DNA from: Phocoena phocoena
Lineage: Eukaryota; Chordata; Mammalia; Artiodactyla; Phocoenidae
Length of the DNA stretch: 64,000 bases
Direction: 5' to 3'
Assembly: GCF_963924675.1 (NCBI RefSeq)
Contig: NC_089219.1
Location: 151,548,288 to 151,612,287, forward strand
The position numbers and the translations under genes are program-made. A model generated the notes under the pieces. The model saw only the letters and a list, made by a program, of their open reading frames with translations, was not told the origin of the DNA and searched no databases. Shown piece after piece: positions 11,261-22,960 of this stretch; the stretch's first letter is position 1, and every line of letters starts with the position of its first letter.

Positions 11261-13380
11261 TGTCCCTGCAATCTCTACAGCCATAATCTTCTTTTTCTTC
11301 TGGCGATAAACAACACAGGTAGAGCCCAGCCTGAAGGGAATAGGCAAGATGACCCCCCAGGGTCTCCCATGACCACATCCATGCCCACCACAGAAGTCTC
11401 CTGTCTACACAGAAGTATTCTTCCCTGAGCTCCCAGCAGAGCTGGGGATGTTAGCCTATGACTTCCAAGTGTCATCTGACACTGAAGATATGAGGTGGGA
11501 GTCAGTAAGAAAGTCTGGGGAACCCCTTCTCCCCACCCAGCTGTGAAGTAAGAATTGCTCATCCTGGGCAGTGGCATGGACCTGACATAGGAGCAGGTGG
11601 CCTGGAGCACGCCTTTGTCTCTGTGTGCTTCATGGGGGTGGCACCCTGCACGTCACACAGGCTCTCCTGGGAGTCGGTCGGACTGTGGATTGGACGTGTG
11701 GTGCGTGGGTGTCTATGCAGCAGCTTGTGCACTGCAATGGACGTAGGAACCATTCTAAATGTGCACAACAAATAATAAGTGTGTCTTTCTTCGTTTTAAT
11801 CTTTTGTGGTATTTCGTTTTTGAAGTTTTTTTTTTTCAATATCCCCATAGTTCAAAATTCAAAAGATAATAAAAGGGAAGACAGAGACAACAACAAAGAG
11901 TATAATAGGAACAGTGATGTAATTGGCAGGGCCCAAAATGAAAATGCCCCACCCCTTGGCCAAAAATCATGAAGAGTTCCGAGACGGTGACACTGGATCA
12001 TTAAACCAAGCGTGGGGTCCTTCTGAGCGCAGGTGGCACACACCCAGGAAACTGCGCCTGAGTAAGCGCTATGTTTTCAGTGCCCTCCAGAATGACAGAG
12101 CCCTGGCCAGGCCCACCTGGGCCGCTCGGAGATAAAAGGTTCTGTCTTTGCAAAAGCCACGTGGAGATTCAACACCAGCCCCAAACCATGCATTTTGAAT
12201 CTTCCCCAGAGTCAGGAGCCAGGACTGAATGTTCACATGGGGGGTGGAGAGTGGGGACCTGAGGCCCACAGCATCCCTCCTATCAAGACTAGGGGACATG
12301 CTAGTGACCAATCTCCAGGGCAAATGGAACTGAGCCAAAACACTGTGGGCCGCTCCACACCCCCTCCCCAACTCCTGAGTCTGAGACTGGCCCTCGGTTC
12401 CCAGCCAGTAGGGGCAGGTGTTCGCAGAAAGAGGCAGGATGTGGGGCTGCAACTCCTGGCCAAAAGGAGCCCACTAGAGCCTGGCGGGGGCCGGGGGGGG
12501 GGGGGGCAGGCAGCATGTCCCAGGGCCCTGTCCTCAGCATTCTTTCAGAGAAGAGGACCTAGATTAACAAGACTGCTCCAACCAGGCTGCTCCTCTACCC
12601 ACTACAGCCCTCCTCCGAGGGGCAGCCCCAGGCTGCTAGTGAATAATCAAGAGAATCCAGGCCAGGGCTCTGGGCAGCACACGCCCATGGGGCTTGGAGA
12701 AAAACAAACCCAGATCTTCTCACCAAATAAACCTGGCCAGGCCCTACTGGGTGCCATAGTGCCCAAGGGGATTTGGGGAAATGCTGTTTCTGCATTTGCT
12801 CTTTGCTCAGCAGAGGCTCCCACTGCAGCAGCCACAGCCACAGGCAGATGCCGCAGTCAGGCACGTGGCAGGTGCCCACAATGGGGTCTTGTTCCCAGGA
12901 GCGCACAGTCCAACGGCAGCCTCAAAGCAGCCACGCTGGCAACAACACCAAAACTAGTTGCCGCGCACAGCAGACACAGCTGCGACAGTGGACCTGCGTG
13001 AGGCCAGCCCTGCTGCATGGCACCTGGAGGCTCCCTCTGCAGTGTGTGCTGGCAAGGCAGGAAGTTTAGTTCCAGTAGAGGGCAGCCTCCTGTACCAGGA
13101 CACTCTGTGCATGCCTGTTGGGGGCGTGGGGGGAGCAAGGGCTTAGAAGATCAGACAGTAGGTTTCCCTTGCTGAAGTACAGAAAAATTGTAACTAAGCG
13201 CATAGGCTTGGAGGGGAGCAAACAATAAACCAGGTGAAGGGATGCTGGCAGTGAGGGGACAGAAACACTGCCAAGAGCCCCCTCATACCAGTGAATCCTC
13301 CACAACAGCCCACGGAGGAGGGCATTGGCCTCATTTTTCAGATGAGGAGACTGAGGCTTCCTCTCCCGCCACTCACATCC
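11261..13380. other. Intergenic DNA without recognised gene
   Basis: A mixed, fairly GC-rich stretch. About 11930-12060 reads like an old interspersed repeat ('aaatgaaaatgccccacccc..ttaaaccaag') of unassigned family. A 14-base G run lies at 12493-12506, next to a G5 run, and a MIR-antisense fragment near 13270-13360. An open frame at 12195-13001 on the + strand (268 codons) crosses the G run, has no recognisable domain and is judged non-coding. Confidence 0.6.
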
Positions 13381-13904
13381 CACCATGTCCTGTCAACACC
13401 TCCTCGTCCTTGTCTTGAATTCATTTCCTTCTCCCCTCATCCTCTGCTCCAACGGGTCCAACCGACCACAAGCCTTGCCTAGACCACACTTCCCTCCCCT
13501 TGAGCCCCCTGCCTGCCCTCTTGTCCCTTTCCTAACCACTCCACATGGCAGCCATCACAGTGGCCTCCACAGGACAAGTTCTTCTTGTGACCTACAAGGG
13601 CCCACCACCACCAGCCACTGCCTGCTTGTCAGGGCTCAGCTCTGGCCATAGTCTCTCTCGATGCTGCAAAGGGAGGACTTTCTCTCAGTCCCCAGGGATG
13701 CCTCTCACCTCCCCGCCCCACCTGGCAGGGGACCTCTGTTGGGAACTCTGGCCCCTCCCTGGTCCTTCACCAGGCCAATTCCTCCTTAGCTGTTAGTTAC
13801 CAGCTAAAGCATCATTTCCTTCAGTAAGGATTCCCTGATACCAAGACCAGGTTAGGGACCCCACCATGTGCCCCCCCCAGCCCCCCTTATCACAGTGCCA
13901 GAAC

Positions 13905-14110
13905 AGTAGCTCCACTAGGATGGAAGTGCCATGGGGCAGGGATTTTCATTGGTTTTATTCACCACCATCTCCCTCATGCCCAGAGCAATGCCTGACAAGG
14001 GTTGGGACTGGAGAAATATTTTTGGAAGGAAGAGCTCCTGCAGTATTTTATCATAATTGTTTGTCTGTTTGCACTTAGACTGTAGTGTCCCTGAGGGCAG
14101 GGCTTGTTTT
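13905..14110 (+). repeat. L2 LINE 3' end
   Basis: Contains 'ctaggatggaagtgccatgg', 'cagggattttcattggtttt', 'cagagcaatgcctgacaa' and a second start 'agactgtagtgtccctgagg', matching the L2 3' end order. The upstream 13400-13900 (pyrimidine-rich) may be more of the same L2. Confidence 0.65.
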
Positions 14111-14811
14111 TTTTTTTAATTAACTTCTTTTGAAGTGGGCCTGTTTTGATTAATCATTTTAACCCCATTGAATTATTACATAATCAATAATTTAAAAGAA
14201 GGAAAATTAATATTGGTGGAAAAAAGTACAAGCAGGGAAAGAAGCAAAACTCCAACCAGGACCTAGCTGCCTCCAGTCAGTCCATCCTATGGCCTTGAAT
14301 CCAAGGCTGACAAACTTGGATTCTGCCACCAGAGGGTACACGACTAAGAAATGCTCCAAGCTCACATGCTCTGGCCAAGATGCCAAGTCCCCTGGGATGT
14401 GGTGAGATCATCTCAAGTTCTCTTGGTTCTCGAGTGTCCTATCGGAGGATCCTGTCTCCTGGGATGTTAACTAGTAACTGAGCGATCATTTCCAACATCA
14501 GAAGCTCAGCTCTGGAGATAAACTATCAAGTCTGTGCACTCCTTTGTGAATTACCACACTTAGAGGTAGAAATTTCCCAAGGTTAATCTCAGGGCTTACC
14601 AGTTTGTCAACACCCTGGAACCCCCTTTCCTAAACCCAGCACTGACCCCTGGAAAGACACTGCTCTAGCTTATAGGCTCCAAAGTAAACTGGTACAACTA
14701 TTTTTGGGGATATATTGAGTAAGGCACCACATACAGGCCCTCCAATCCAATTCCACCCTGCACATGCACAACCCCTGCTGGTGCACCAGAGGTCATGATC
14801 AAGAATTTTCT

Positions 14812-17070
14812 CCCACAGTCAACATAATACTAAACAGTAAAAAGCTGAAAGCCTTCCTGCTAAATTCTGGAACAAGATAATGTTGCTCACTCTCACCACG
14901 TCTATTCAACACAATATTCGAAGTCCTAGCTACAGCAATCAGACAAGAAAAAGAAATAAAAGATATCCAAATCAGAAGGAAGAGGTAAAATTTTCATTAT
15001 ATGCAGATGACATGATACTCTATATAGAAAACCCTAAAGACTCCACACAAAAAACTATTAAAACTGATAAATGAATTCAGCAAGGTAGCAGGATATAAGA
15101 TTAATATACAGAAATCTGTGGCATTTCTTTACACTAGCAATGAAATATCAGAAAAAGAAAGTAAAATAAAAAAAGATACTGTTTAAAATTGCATTAAAAA
15201 AATTCCTAGGAATAAGTCTAACCAAGGAGGTGAAAGACTTATATGCTGAGAACTATATATAAAACACTGATAAAGGAAATCAACAAAGATTCGGTGAAAT
15301 GGGAAGAGCGTATCCCATGCTCTTGGGTTGGAAGAATTAATATAGTTTAAATGGCTATACTACCCAAAGCAATCTACAGATTTAATGTGATCCCTATTGA
15401 AGTATCCATGACACTTTCCCCAGAACTAGAACAAATAATTCTCAAACTTATATGGAACCACAAAAGACCCAGAATTGCCAAAGCAATCCTGAGGAAAAAG
15501 AACAAAGCCGGAGGCATAACCCTCCCAGACTTCAGACAACACTACAAAGTTACAGTAATCAAAACAGCGTGGTATTGGCACAAAAACACATATAGATCAA
15601 TGGAACAGAATAGGGAGCCTGGAAATAAACCCACACACCTATGGTCAACTAATCTTTGACAAAGGAGGCAAGAATATACAATGGAGAAAAGACAGTCTCT
15701 TCAGCAAGTGGTGCTGGGAAAGATGGACAGCCACATGTAAATCAATGAAGTTACAAAACTCCGTCACACCATACCCAAAAATAAACTCAAAATGGCTTAA
15801 AGACTTAAATATAAGACATGACACTATAAAGCTCCTAGGAGAGAACATAGGCAAACACTCTCTGACATAAATCATAGCAATATTTTCTTAGGTCAGTCTT
15901 CCAAGGCAAAAGACATAAAAGCAAAACTAAACAAATGGGACCTAATCAAACTTATAAGCTTTTGCACAGCAAAGGAAACCATAAACAAAATGAAAAGGCA
16001 ACCTACGGAATGGGAGAAAATATTTGCAAATGAAGAGACAACAGGGCTTAATTTCCAAAATATACAAACAGTTCATACAACTCAATATCAAAAAAACAAA
16101 TGACCCAATCACAAAATGGGCAGAAGACCTAAATAGACATTTCTCCAAAGAGGACATAACATAACATATGGCCAACAGGCACATAAAATATCCTCAACAT
16201 CGCTAATTATTAGAGAAATGCAAATCAAAACTACAGTGAGGTATCACCTCACTCCAGTCAGAATGGCCATGATTAAGAAGTCTACAAATAATAAATGCTG
16301 GAGAGGGTGTGGAGAAAAAAGAACCCTCTTACATTGTTGGTGGGAATGTAAATTGGTGCAGCCGTTATGGAGAACAGTATGGAGGATCCTTAAAAAACTA
16401 GAAATAGAGTTACCATATGATCCAGAAATCCCACTCCTGGGCATATATCCTGTAAAAAACATAATTGGAAAAGATACATGCACCCCAAAGTTCAAAACAG
16501 CACTATTTACAATACCAAGACACAGAAGCAACTTAAGTGTCCATCAACAGATGAATGGATAAAGAAGATGTGGTACATATATAAATGGAATATTACTCAG
16601 CCATTAAAAAGAATGAAATAATGCCATCTGCAGCAACATGGATGGACTAGAGATTATCATACTAAGTGAAGTAAGTCAGACAGAGAAAGACAAATACTAT
16701 ATGATATCACTTGTATGTGGAATCTAAAAAACAGTACAAGAGAACTTAATTACAAAACAGAAACAGACTCACAGACATAGAAAACAAACTTATGGTTACC
16801 AAAGAGGGAAGGGGAGGGGGAGGGATAAATTAAGAATATGGGATTAACAGATACATATCACTATATATAAAATAGATAAACGACAAAGGTTTACTGTATA
16901 GCACAGAGAACTACATTCAATATCTTGTAATAACCTATAATGGAAAAGAATTTTTAAAAAGAATATATATATAGATAGATAGATATAGATATAGATATAC
17001 ACATATATAACCAAATCACTTTGCTGTACACCTGAAACTAACACAATATTGTAAATCAACTATACGTCGA
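14812..17070 (+). repeat. 5'-truncated L1 LINE: degenerate ORF2 3' part and 3' UTR
   Basis: A 5'-truncated L1 retrotransposon. The left part covers the reverse-transcriptase region to the C-terminal end of ORF2, broken by many stops and frameshifts, so it is dead. Short open pieces survive at 15351-15659 and 16218-16562, the latter with the cysteine-rich zinc-knuckle-like C-terminal segment. The 3' UTR follows from about 16700 ('ggttaccaaagagggaagg', 'tacattcaatatcttgtaat') with a TAGATA microsatellite (about 16965-17005). The 3' tail is interrupted by a SINE at 17074. No intact ORF1 or 5' UTR is present. Confidence 0.93.
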
Positions 17071-17073
17071 TTT

Positions 17074-17402
17074 ATTTTTTTAATATTTATTTATTCATTT
17101 TGTTTTGGGCTGCATCGGGTCTTAGTTGCAGCACATGGGATCTTTCGTTGTGGAGCGCAGGCTTCTCTCTAGCTGTGGCACACAGGCTTCTCTCTAGTTG
17201 TGGCACGCAGGCTCAGTAGTTGCAGTGTGAAGGTTCTCCAGTTGTGGCACGCAGGCTCCAAAGAACCTGCGCTCAGTAGTTACGGTGCATGGGCTTAGCT
17301 GCCCCACGGCATGGGGGATCTTAGTTCTCCAACCAGGGATCGAACCCACGTCCCCTGCATTGGAAGGCGGATTTTTAACCACTGGACCACCAGCGAAGTC
17401 CC
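17074..17402 (-). repeat. CHR-type SINE nested in L1 tail
   Basis: An antisense CHR SINE with several diverged copies of 'agttgtggcacgcaggct' in its middle, which make it longer than the other copies. The flanks AACTATACGTCGATTT (17058-17073) and AACTATACTTCAATTT (17403-17418) are a target duplication with two mismatches. They split the L1 3' end from its last bases, so the SINE is younger than the L1. Confidence 0.9.
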
Positions 17403-17418
17403 AACTATACTTCAATTT

Positions 17419-17975
17419 TAAAAAAAGAATTTTATTTGTAGTATTGTTTGTAATAGCAAAAAAATTTTTAAAGAAACTAGAAATGACCTAGATATCCTAC
17501 AGGAAATTGGGTAAATAAAATGTGGTATATTCAAACAATGGAATTTCACAGCAGTGGAAATAAATAAAGCCACATATATCAACTAGGTGAATCTTAGAAG
17601 CTTATAGAAGATAGCAAGCCATAGAAGACATACTGTAAACCATTTATGTAAAGTTCAAAACTAAACGGTTTATCTTCATACTTATTTATCACAAATGCAT
17701 GTGGTAAAACAACATAAAGCAACAAAAGGCATGCAAACAACGGACTAATGGACCCCAAATTTAGACAGTGGTTACCTTGATTGGGGGTCGGAGTGGGGGG
17801 AAGCAGAGGGATGCAATAGGGGCCAGACACACAAGGCACCTGGACGATGCTGAGAATGTTCTATTTCTCCATTGAGTTGTGGAGCCACAGGCAGTCATTT
17901 TATTATTACACCTTGCATCTTAGATGTATGTTACAGACATTCTTTTTAATGACTCAAGTATTCAAATTTTAAAAT
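17419..17975 (+). repeat. Older L1 (L1M-type) 3' fragment
   Basis: AT-rich sequence with the old L1 phrases 'gaaactagaaatgacctaga', 'aatgtggtatattcaaaca', 'gacagtggttaccttg' and 'gagaatgttctatttc'. It is more diverged than the L1 at 14812-17070. Confidence 0.7.
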
Positions 17976-17984
17976 TTCAACCAC

Positions 17985-18185
17985 AGCCTGAGCTTTGGCG
18001 TCAGGCCCACCCATCTGGGTTTGAATCCTGACCTTCTTTTCTTAGCTGTGTGACCTTGGGCCTGTCACCTGACCTCTCAGAGCTTCCACGGTCTCATCTG
18101 TATGTGGGGATTATAATGCTTACCTTGAAGGGTTATGCATGCGCTATGCCTGCTTGTAGTAGTTGCTTAATAAATGGTGGTTATT
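17985..18185 (+). repeat. MIR SINE
   Basis: A well-preserved MIR: 'gggtttgaatcctgacc', 'agctgtgtgaccttgggcc', 'ctcatctgtatgtgggga' and a trailing 'agttgcttaataaatggtgg'. Confidence 0.85.
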
Positions 18186-18894
18186 ACTGGATCAGGAAGA
18201 ATTGCAAGGGTGTTGGTTTAAATCTCTTATTTAAATAATAAAGTGAATAAAGACATAGGATTCTGGGATCACCACTGTAGGTTAAGAGCACAATAAATGA
18301 GGATGCAATGAATAAACGAGTGAGGGAACAAACAAAAAAACTCATTCATCCTATTCGTACCTCCACATCTCCCCTCAGTGACTTCTGGGACTCAAGTTGC
18401 CTGCTTAGCATTGTGGTCACTTAAAACAAAATCCAATTCTCATGCCTACCCAGGGCATCTGAAAGCAGGCAGCTGACAAGCTTAGCCCCAGGAAGATTCT
18501 GTCTCCACCCTCCAAACTGGACCAAAGAGAGGACCTTTGGGAAGAACTCACTGCATTCTCCCTACTGCCACGTACCTGGCACAGTTCTGGGCCCATAACA
18601 GCTGCTTTTGGGGAGGAGAGGGCTTTGGTCAACAGGGAGCTCCCCAGACATTTGCAGCCTTGGATCCATCACTCGAATCTGTGGGAAATTTCCTTGCCCT
18701 TAAAGTCTCAGGGACATTTGTTTTGTATACAATGACAGCCCATGACTGGAGAAAATTAAGTGGATTTCCAAATCCTGAAAATGGGAGAGACTGATGTTTT
18801 TAGGGCTTCTGAGAATCTCTGCCAATCTCTGATTTTATTTTTTTTCCTGTTTCAGGCTAGATCTAGGGGAGAGAGTTACCTGTGGAATCATGGA

Positions 18895-19200
18895 CAGAAT
18901 CATTGATTTGAAGTCAGGTTATTTTAACCAAGCTTTTGTGTGGTCTTGAGCCATTGTGTCTAGCCTCAGTTTTCTCCTCTGTAAAATGGGGACAATAATT
19001 ATTTCTTGAGGACTTCCCTGGTGGTCCAGTGGTTAAGAAGACCCTGTGCTTCCACTGCAGGGGGCACAGTTTCCCTGGTAGGGGAACTAGGATCCTGCAT
19101 GCCTTGCAGCACAGCCAAAAAAATTATTATATCATTATTTCTTGGTCGTTTCACAGGGAAAGATAGAAAAATGATAGAAAGATAAAATAAAATCATGAAT
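18895..19200 (+). repeat. MIR SINE split by a younger SINE
   Basis: MIR core and 3' part ('cctcagttttctcctctgta'), interrupted at 19009-19133 by a short CHR-like SINE. Confidence 0.65.
19009..19133 (+). repeat. Short CHR-like SINE with perfect target duplication
   Basis: A short tRNA-derived SINE ('gacttccctggtggtccag', 'ctgcagggggcacag', 'gggaactaggatcctgcatg', A-rich tail). It is flanked by the perfect 11-base duplication ATTATTTCTTG at 18998-19008 and 19134-19144. Confidence 0.88.
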
Positions 19201-19399
19201 ATGTTAGTCATTTGGAAACTATACAGCTCTACATAACATGGTGTAGAGAGAGAATGCTGGATTTGGAGTCAAAACACCTTGGTTGGTTGGTTGTTTTTAA
19301 GCTACCAAATATATATTGAGGCTTATTATGTACCAGGCACTGTTCTGAGCACTTTATGAACGTTAACTGATTTGGTCCTCACAACAATCCTATGAACTA

Positions 19400-19560
19400 G
19401 GTGTTATATTATCATCCCCATTAGACAGATGGGGAAACTGAGGCACAGAGCGGTTAAAGCCCTTGTCCAAGTTGCACACTAGTATGTGGCAAAGCTGAGA
19501 TCTAAACTCAGGCTGTCAGGCTCCAGAAGCTGAGCTCTTAACCAGATATTCTGCCTTCTG
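19400..19560 (-). repeat. MIR SINE
   Basis: Antisense MIR: 'agatggggaaactgaggcac', 'gttaaagcccttgtccaag', 'gagctcttaaccagatat'. Confidence 0.8.
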
Positions 19561-19609
19561 CTTGAGAGGTTTGAAGCCTACACCTGCCTTTCACTAATTC
19601 TTTCTTCTA

Positions 19610-19800
19610 TCTTCCATTCATTCATTCCATACATATTTACTGAGTGACTACTATGTGTCAGGCACTGTTCTAGGAACTAGGGATGGAGCAGTGAGCAAGA
19701 TAGACTGTTATGGAGCTTGCATTCTAGCCTGGGAGATGGAACATACACAGATAATCACGTAAGGTGTCCAGAGGAATGAGTCTAGTGGAAGAAGGATAGA
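19610..19800 (-). repeat. L2-antisense-like repeat
   Basis: 'cattcattccatacatattt', 'actatgtgtcaggcactgtt', 'ggagcttgcattctagcctg': the reverse complement of an L2 3' end. Confidence 0.75.
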
Positions 19801-19807
19801 GTGGGTG

Positions 19808-20158
19808 TCTGAGGCTGTTCAGGCTATTGTAACAGAATACTAGACTAGGTGGCTAATAAACAACAGAAATTTATTTCTCACAGTTCTCGAGGCTGAAAGT
19901 CCAAGACCAGGGGGCCAGTATGATCAGGTTCTGCTAAGGACCCTCTTGTGGGTTGCAGATGGCCACCTTCCTACCATGTCCTCACAGGGTGGAAGGGACA
20001 AGCTTGTTCTCTGCGGTGTCTTCTATAAGGGCACTAATCCCATTCGTGAAGGCTCCACCCTCATGACCTAATCACCTCCCAAAGGCCCCACCTCCTAATA
20101 CCATCAACTTGGGGGTTAGGATTCAGCATATGAATTTTGGGGGAATACAAATAGCAGG
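19808..20158 (-). repeat. MaLR (MST/MLT1-class) solo LTR
   Basis: An antisense LTR of the mammalian apparent LTR retrotransposon class, an old ERVL-related endogenous element. Diagnostic phrases are 'ggctattgtaacagaatac', 'aacaacagaaatttatttct', 'acctaatcacctcccaaagg' and 'acttgggggttaggattcag'. It is a solo LTR: no internal retroviral coding sequence or second LTR flanks it. Confidence 0.85.
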
Positions 20159-20584
20159 GCAAGGAGATATAGTGTGACCATGGGCCAATGATGTCATCTC
20201 TTTGAGCCTCTGATCTCTTATTGTAAAATGGAGCTGCTGAGGCCTTGCCTACTCCAACAGTCTAGGAGCCAAACAAATAAATGACAGAAGTGTACGTGGT
20301 ACATAAACTGCAAAATGCTATTCCAATGCAGGGATTGTGGAATTTTTTGTTATTTCCTCTGTTCCTGTGGTACTTGGTTCATATCTCTGTTTTAGTATGT
20401 TCACCATTGTTTCATAGTTGGCCATGGAGGTCACTGTGTCTCTCAATAGACTGAATTTTTGAGGGCAGGAACAGACTCATGTGCAAAGTAAGTATGAAAC
20501 AAAGATGTAATTATCCATATCAATAATCTCTATTTAGTGAGCCCCTACTAGTGCCACACACCTCACCTTCAATATATCTTATTA

Positions 20585-20725
20585 TCTCTGTTCCCAGAAA
20601 GAGGCTCAGAGGCTCAGGGAGGTGAGTATCTTGCCCGTGGCCATTCACCAGTGAGTGACAAAACCAGGATGAGAATTTGCATCTCTCTGACTCCAAATCT
20701 CTGATCTGTCACCAACCCCAGTCTG
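20585..20725 (-). repeat. MIR SINE
   Basis: Antisense MIR remnant: 'ggctcagaggctcagggagg', 'ttgcccgtggccattcacc', 'accaggatgagaatttgc'. Confidence 0.6.
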
Positions 20726-21006
20726 TCACTGGGTGTTATTATCCATCACACAGCAAATATTTAATGAGCACCTGCAACGTTCTAGGTGCTTTACCATGTG
20801 CTGGAGACATGGAGATGGATGAGGCAGGTGAGGTATCTGCCCATATGGAAGACAGAACCGGTAAGTTATCAAATAAATAAGAGAGGCACAGCTTTGATAC
20901 TCTGGGAGTCCTATCCAGGTGGGGAGGCAAAGGAGGGCCTGTCTGAGGAGAGGACTGCAGAGCCGAGCCCTGAGCGATGAAAAGGAGGGAGACGCAAGAG
21001 GGAAGA

Positions 21007-21119
21007 GATATGGGAACATATGTATATGTATAACTGATTCACTTTGTTATAAAGCAGAAGCTAACACACCATTGTAAAGCAATTATACTCCAATAAAGAT
21101 GTAAAAAAAAAAAAAAAAA
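21007..21119 (+). repeat. Young L1 3' tail with poly(A)
   Basis: The last ~110 bases of a cetacean L1: 'aactgattcactttgttata', 'gtaaagcaattatactccaa', 'taaagatg' and a long A run. Strongly 5'-truncated. Confidence 0.85.
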
Positions 21120-21388
21120 GAATCTGGCTTTCAGAAGACCTTGGAGGAAGAGCCAACAAAGAAAAGAAGCTGAGGTGTGAATGAGCTAGGAATGTTCTCC
21201 AAGCTGTAGGGCAGCCAGGGGCCTGAAGAGTCATGAGAAAGGGGACAGTGGTAAGAGGTGAAGTAAGAAAGGAAGGCTGGATCTGCACCGTGCAGGGCTT
21301 CATAGACTGTGGAAAGGAGCATGGGGACTGACAGAGGCTCCCAGGCAGAAGAGTAATGTGATCTGAATGTGATTATGTTTTAGAAGAG

Positions 21389-21413
21389 ATATTATTATTA
21401 TTATTATTATTAG
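21389..21413. repeat. (ATT)n microsatellite
   Basis: About eight ATT units. Confidence 0.9.
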
Positions 21414-21610
21414 TTTAAATAGCATTGGAATTTGCGAATAGTAATTATAACAATGTTTTTTTAAAAACATGTTTAGAAGACAAGAGAGAGAGGGGAGAAG
21501 AGGTCAGGGAAGGCAGACGTAGGCAGGGAGTAGGAACAGTGGTTCAGCAAATGATTTTTGCAGGTGTTTCCCTTCGCCTGAGCTTCAGCAGAATTCAGCC
21601 TCCTTTATCT

Positions 21611-21699
21611 TATATACTGGGTTAGCCAAAAAGTTTGTTCAGGTTTTTCGTAAGAGTGTACGGGGAAACCCAAACGAGCTTTTTGGCCAATCCAGTATA
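21611..21699. mobile_element. Mariner-type MITE (inverted-repeat remnant)
   Basis: An 89-base near-palindrome. The left end TATACTGGGTTAGCCAAAAAG pairs with the right end CTTTTTGGCCAATCCAGTATA, and the arms continue inward for about 38 bases with a few mismatches. The TATACTGGGTTGGCCAAAAAG end and TA borders are those of mariner-derived MITEs common in ruminants and whales. It has no transposase and cannot move by itself. Confidence 0.85.
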
Positions 21700-22547
21700 C
21701 TAATAATGGGCTGTAAATGGAAAACACTAGATTTCCAGGGCTCCACTGTGAGAGGGATCAGGTTTCTTCCCCTTTCTCTTCCTACCCCGAAGAGAGAGGT
21801 GACCTAGAACCCCAGGGCTGAGGGGACCCATCTGCTGCTGTCTGGAGCAGTTTGGAGGATGCTTCTTAAAACCAGCCCTTTCTCCCCAGGAGCAAGGCTG
21901 TTGATTTCTAGATTCAGTTCAGTCTTGGCCAGAATGTGGCCTGGGAGTCAGGCCTTCTGGGTTCTTATTGTGTAGCCTTGACTGCCCTCTGGGAAATGGG
22001 CAGACAAACCCAGCCTCATCCCTGCTCTACTCCCATGAATTTGTGAGTAGAAAGAAGATCCCCACAGAGTAGGGACAACAGAAAGGGGAGATGGTACTGC
22101 TGGGACCTGGCAGAGGCCTCAGATGCCTACACCACCCCTTTTCTCCAGTTCAGATGTCTACACTGCCTGTCTTCTCCACCCCATCCCTTTTACTATGCTC
22201 CTACCCAGTCCTCTTCTCCCTCCTGGAGAGGAAGCTGATCCACATCTTAGGAAGCTGACAACAAGCAAAGGAAAGAAAACTCCAAGAAGGAAGAATTTTA
22301 AGAAGCAAAAAGATCTAATTTGAAAATTTCTGGACAACTGAGTAATCTCACCCATGCAAATTACACAAGATTATGCGAATTGTAATGTAAATCAGTGTAC
22401 TGGCACATTTCCTCCTCTATTTCCAATCTCAGCTCTTTGTACCCCTGGAGGTGTCTGGGGTGAGGGGATCCTGGCAGAACCCCTGGTGCTGATGCAAAGC
22501 TTGCAGGTTTGAGTTTTCCAACCTCTCCCACTCCCAGACTGCAGATT
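21700..22547. other. Unique intergenic DNA with octamer-like motifs
   Basis: No gene or clear repeat seen. ATGCAAAT lies at 22354-22361 and the variant ATGCGAAT at 22373-22380; see the octamer cluster at 22923. Confidence 0.5.
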
Positions 22548-22735
22548 TCTTTTTTTTTTTTTAATGCATCTTCATTGGAGTATAATTGCTTTACAATGTT
22601 GTGTTCGTTTCTGCTGTACAACAAAGTGAATCAACTATATGCATACGTATATCACCATATCCCCACCGCCCCCCTCCGCCCTCTTGAGCCTCCCTCCCAC
22701 TCTCCCTATCCCACCCCTCTAGGTCATCACAAAGC
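22548..22735 (-). repeat. L1 3' end, antisense
   Basis: Starts with a T run (the poly(A) tail reversed), then 'ttggagtataattgctttac' and 'caacaaagtgaatcaactat': a 5'-truncated cetartiodactyl L1 3' UTR on the minus strand. Confidence 0.88.
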
Positions 22736-22922
22736 CTTACTTTGGTTCTGTTTCCCTCCACTCAGGCCACAAGGCATCCCTGGAAGGGACCTAGGAAAAA
22801 AGCCTTTACCAACCCCCAGCCCCCAAGACATCCCTTGTCCTAGTGGCTGGACAGCACATTTATGTACCATATTCAGAGATGATGGGGCAATTTTGAAGGA
22901 GGGAGGAGCTTAAAATAGACTT

Positions 22923-22960
22923 ATGCAAATAGAGCTTCTTTATGCTAATGATATGCAAAT
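22923..22960 (+). promoter_or_regulatory. Cluster of three octamer (POU-factor) motifs
   Basis: ATGCAAAT at 22923-22930 and 22953-22960, with the one-base variant ATGCTAAT at 22942-22949, all in the same orientation within 38 bases. ATGCAAAT is the consensus octamer bound by POU2F factors. Another copy lies at 22354-22361. There is no TATA box or gene next to it. That it is a functional element is inference. Confidence 0.5.

Noticed and set aside
11868..11873. AATAAA as the RAB7B polyadenylation signal
   Set aside because: It lies 2.1 kb after the stop within AT-rich, repeat-like DNA, with no clear downstream GU element; not enough to place the gene end.
12195..13001. Longest unexplained open frame (268 codons, + strand)
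   Set aside because: It crosses a 14-base G run and low-complexity DNA, has no recognisable domain or Kozak context, and is overlapped by several antisense frames. In a GC-rich stretch this length arises by chance.
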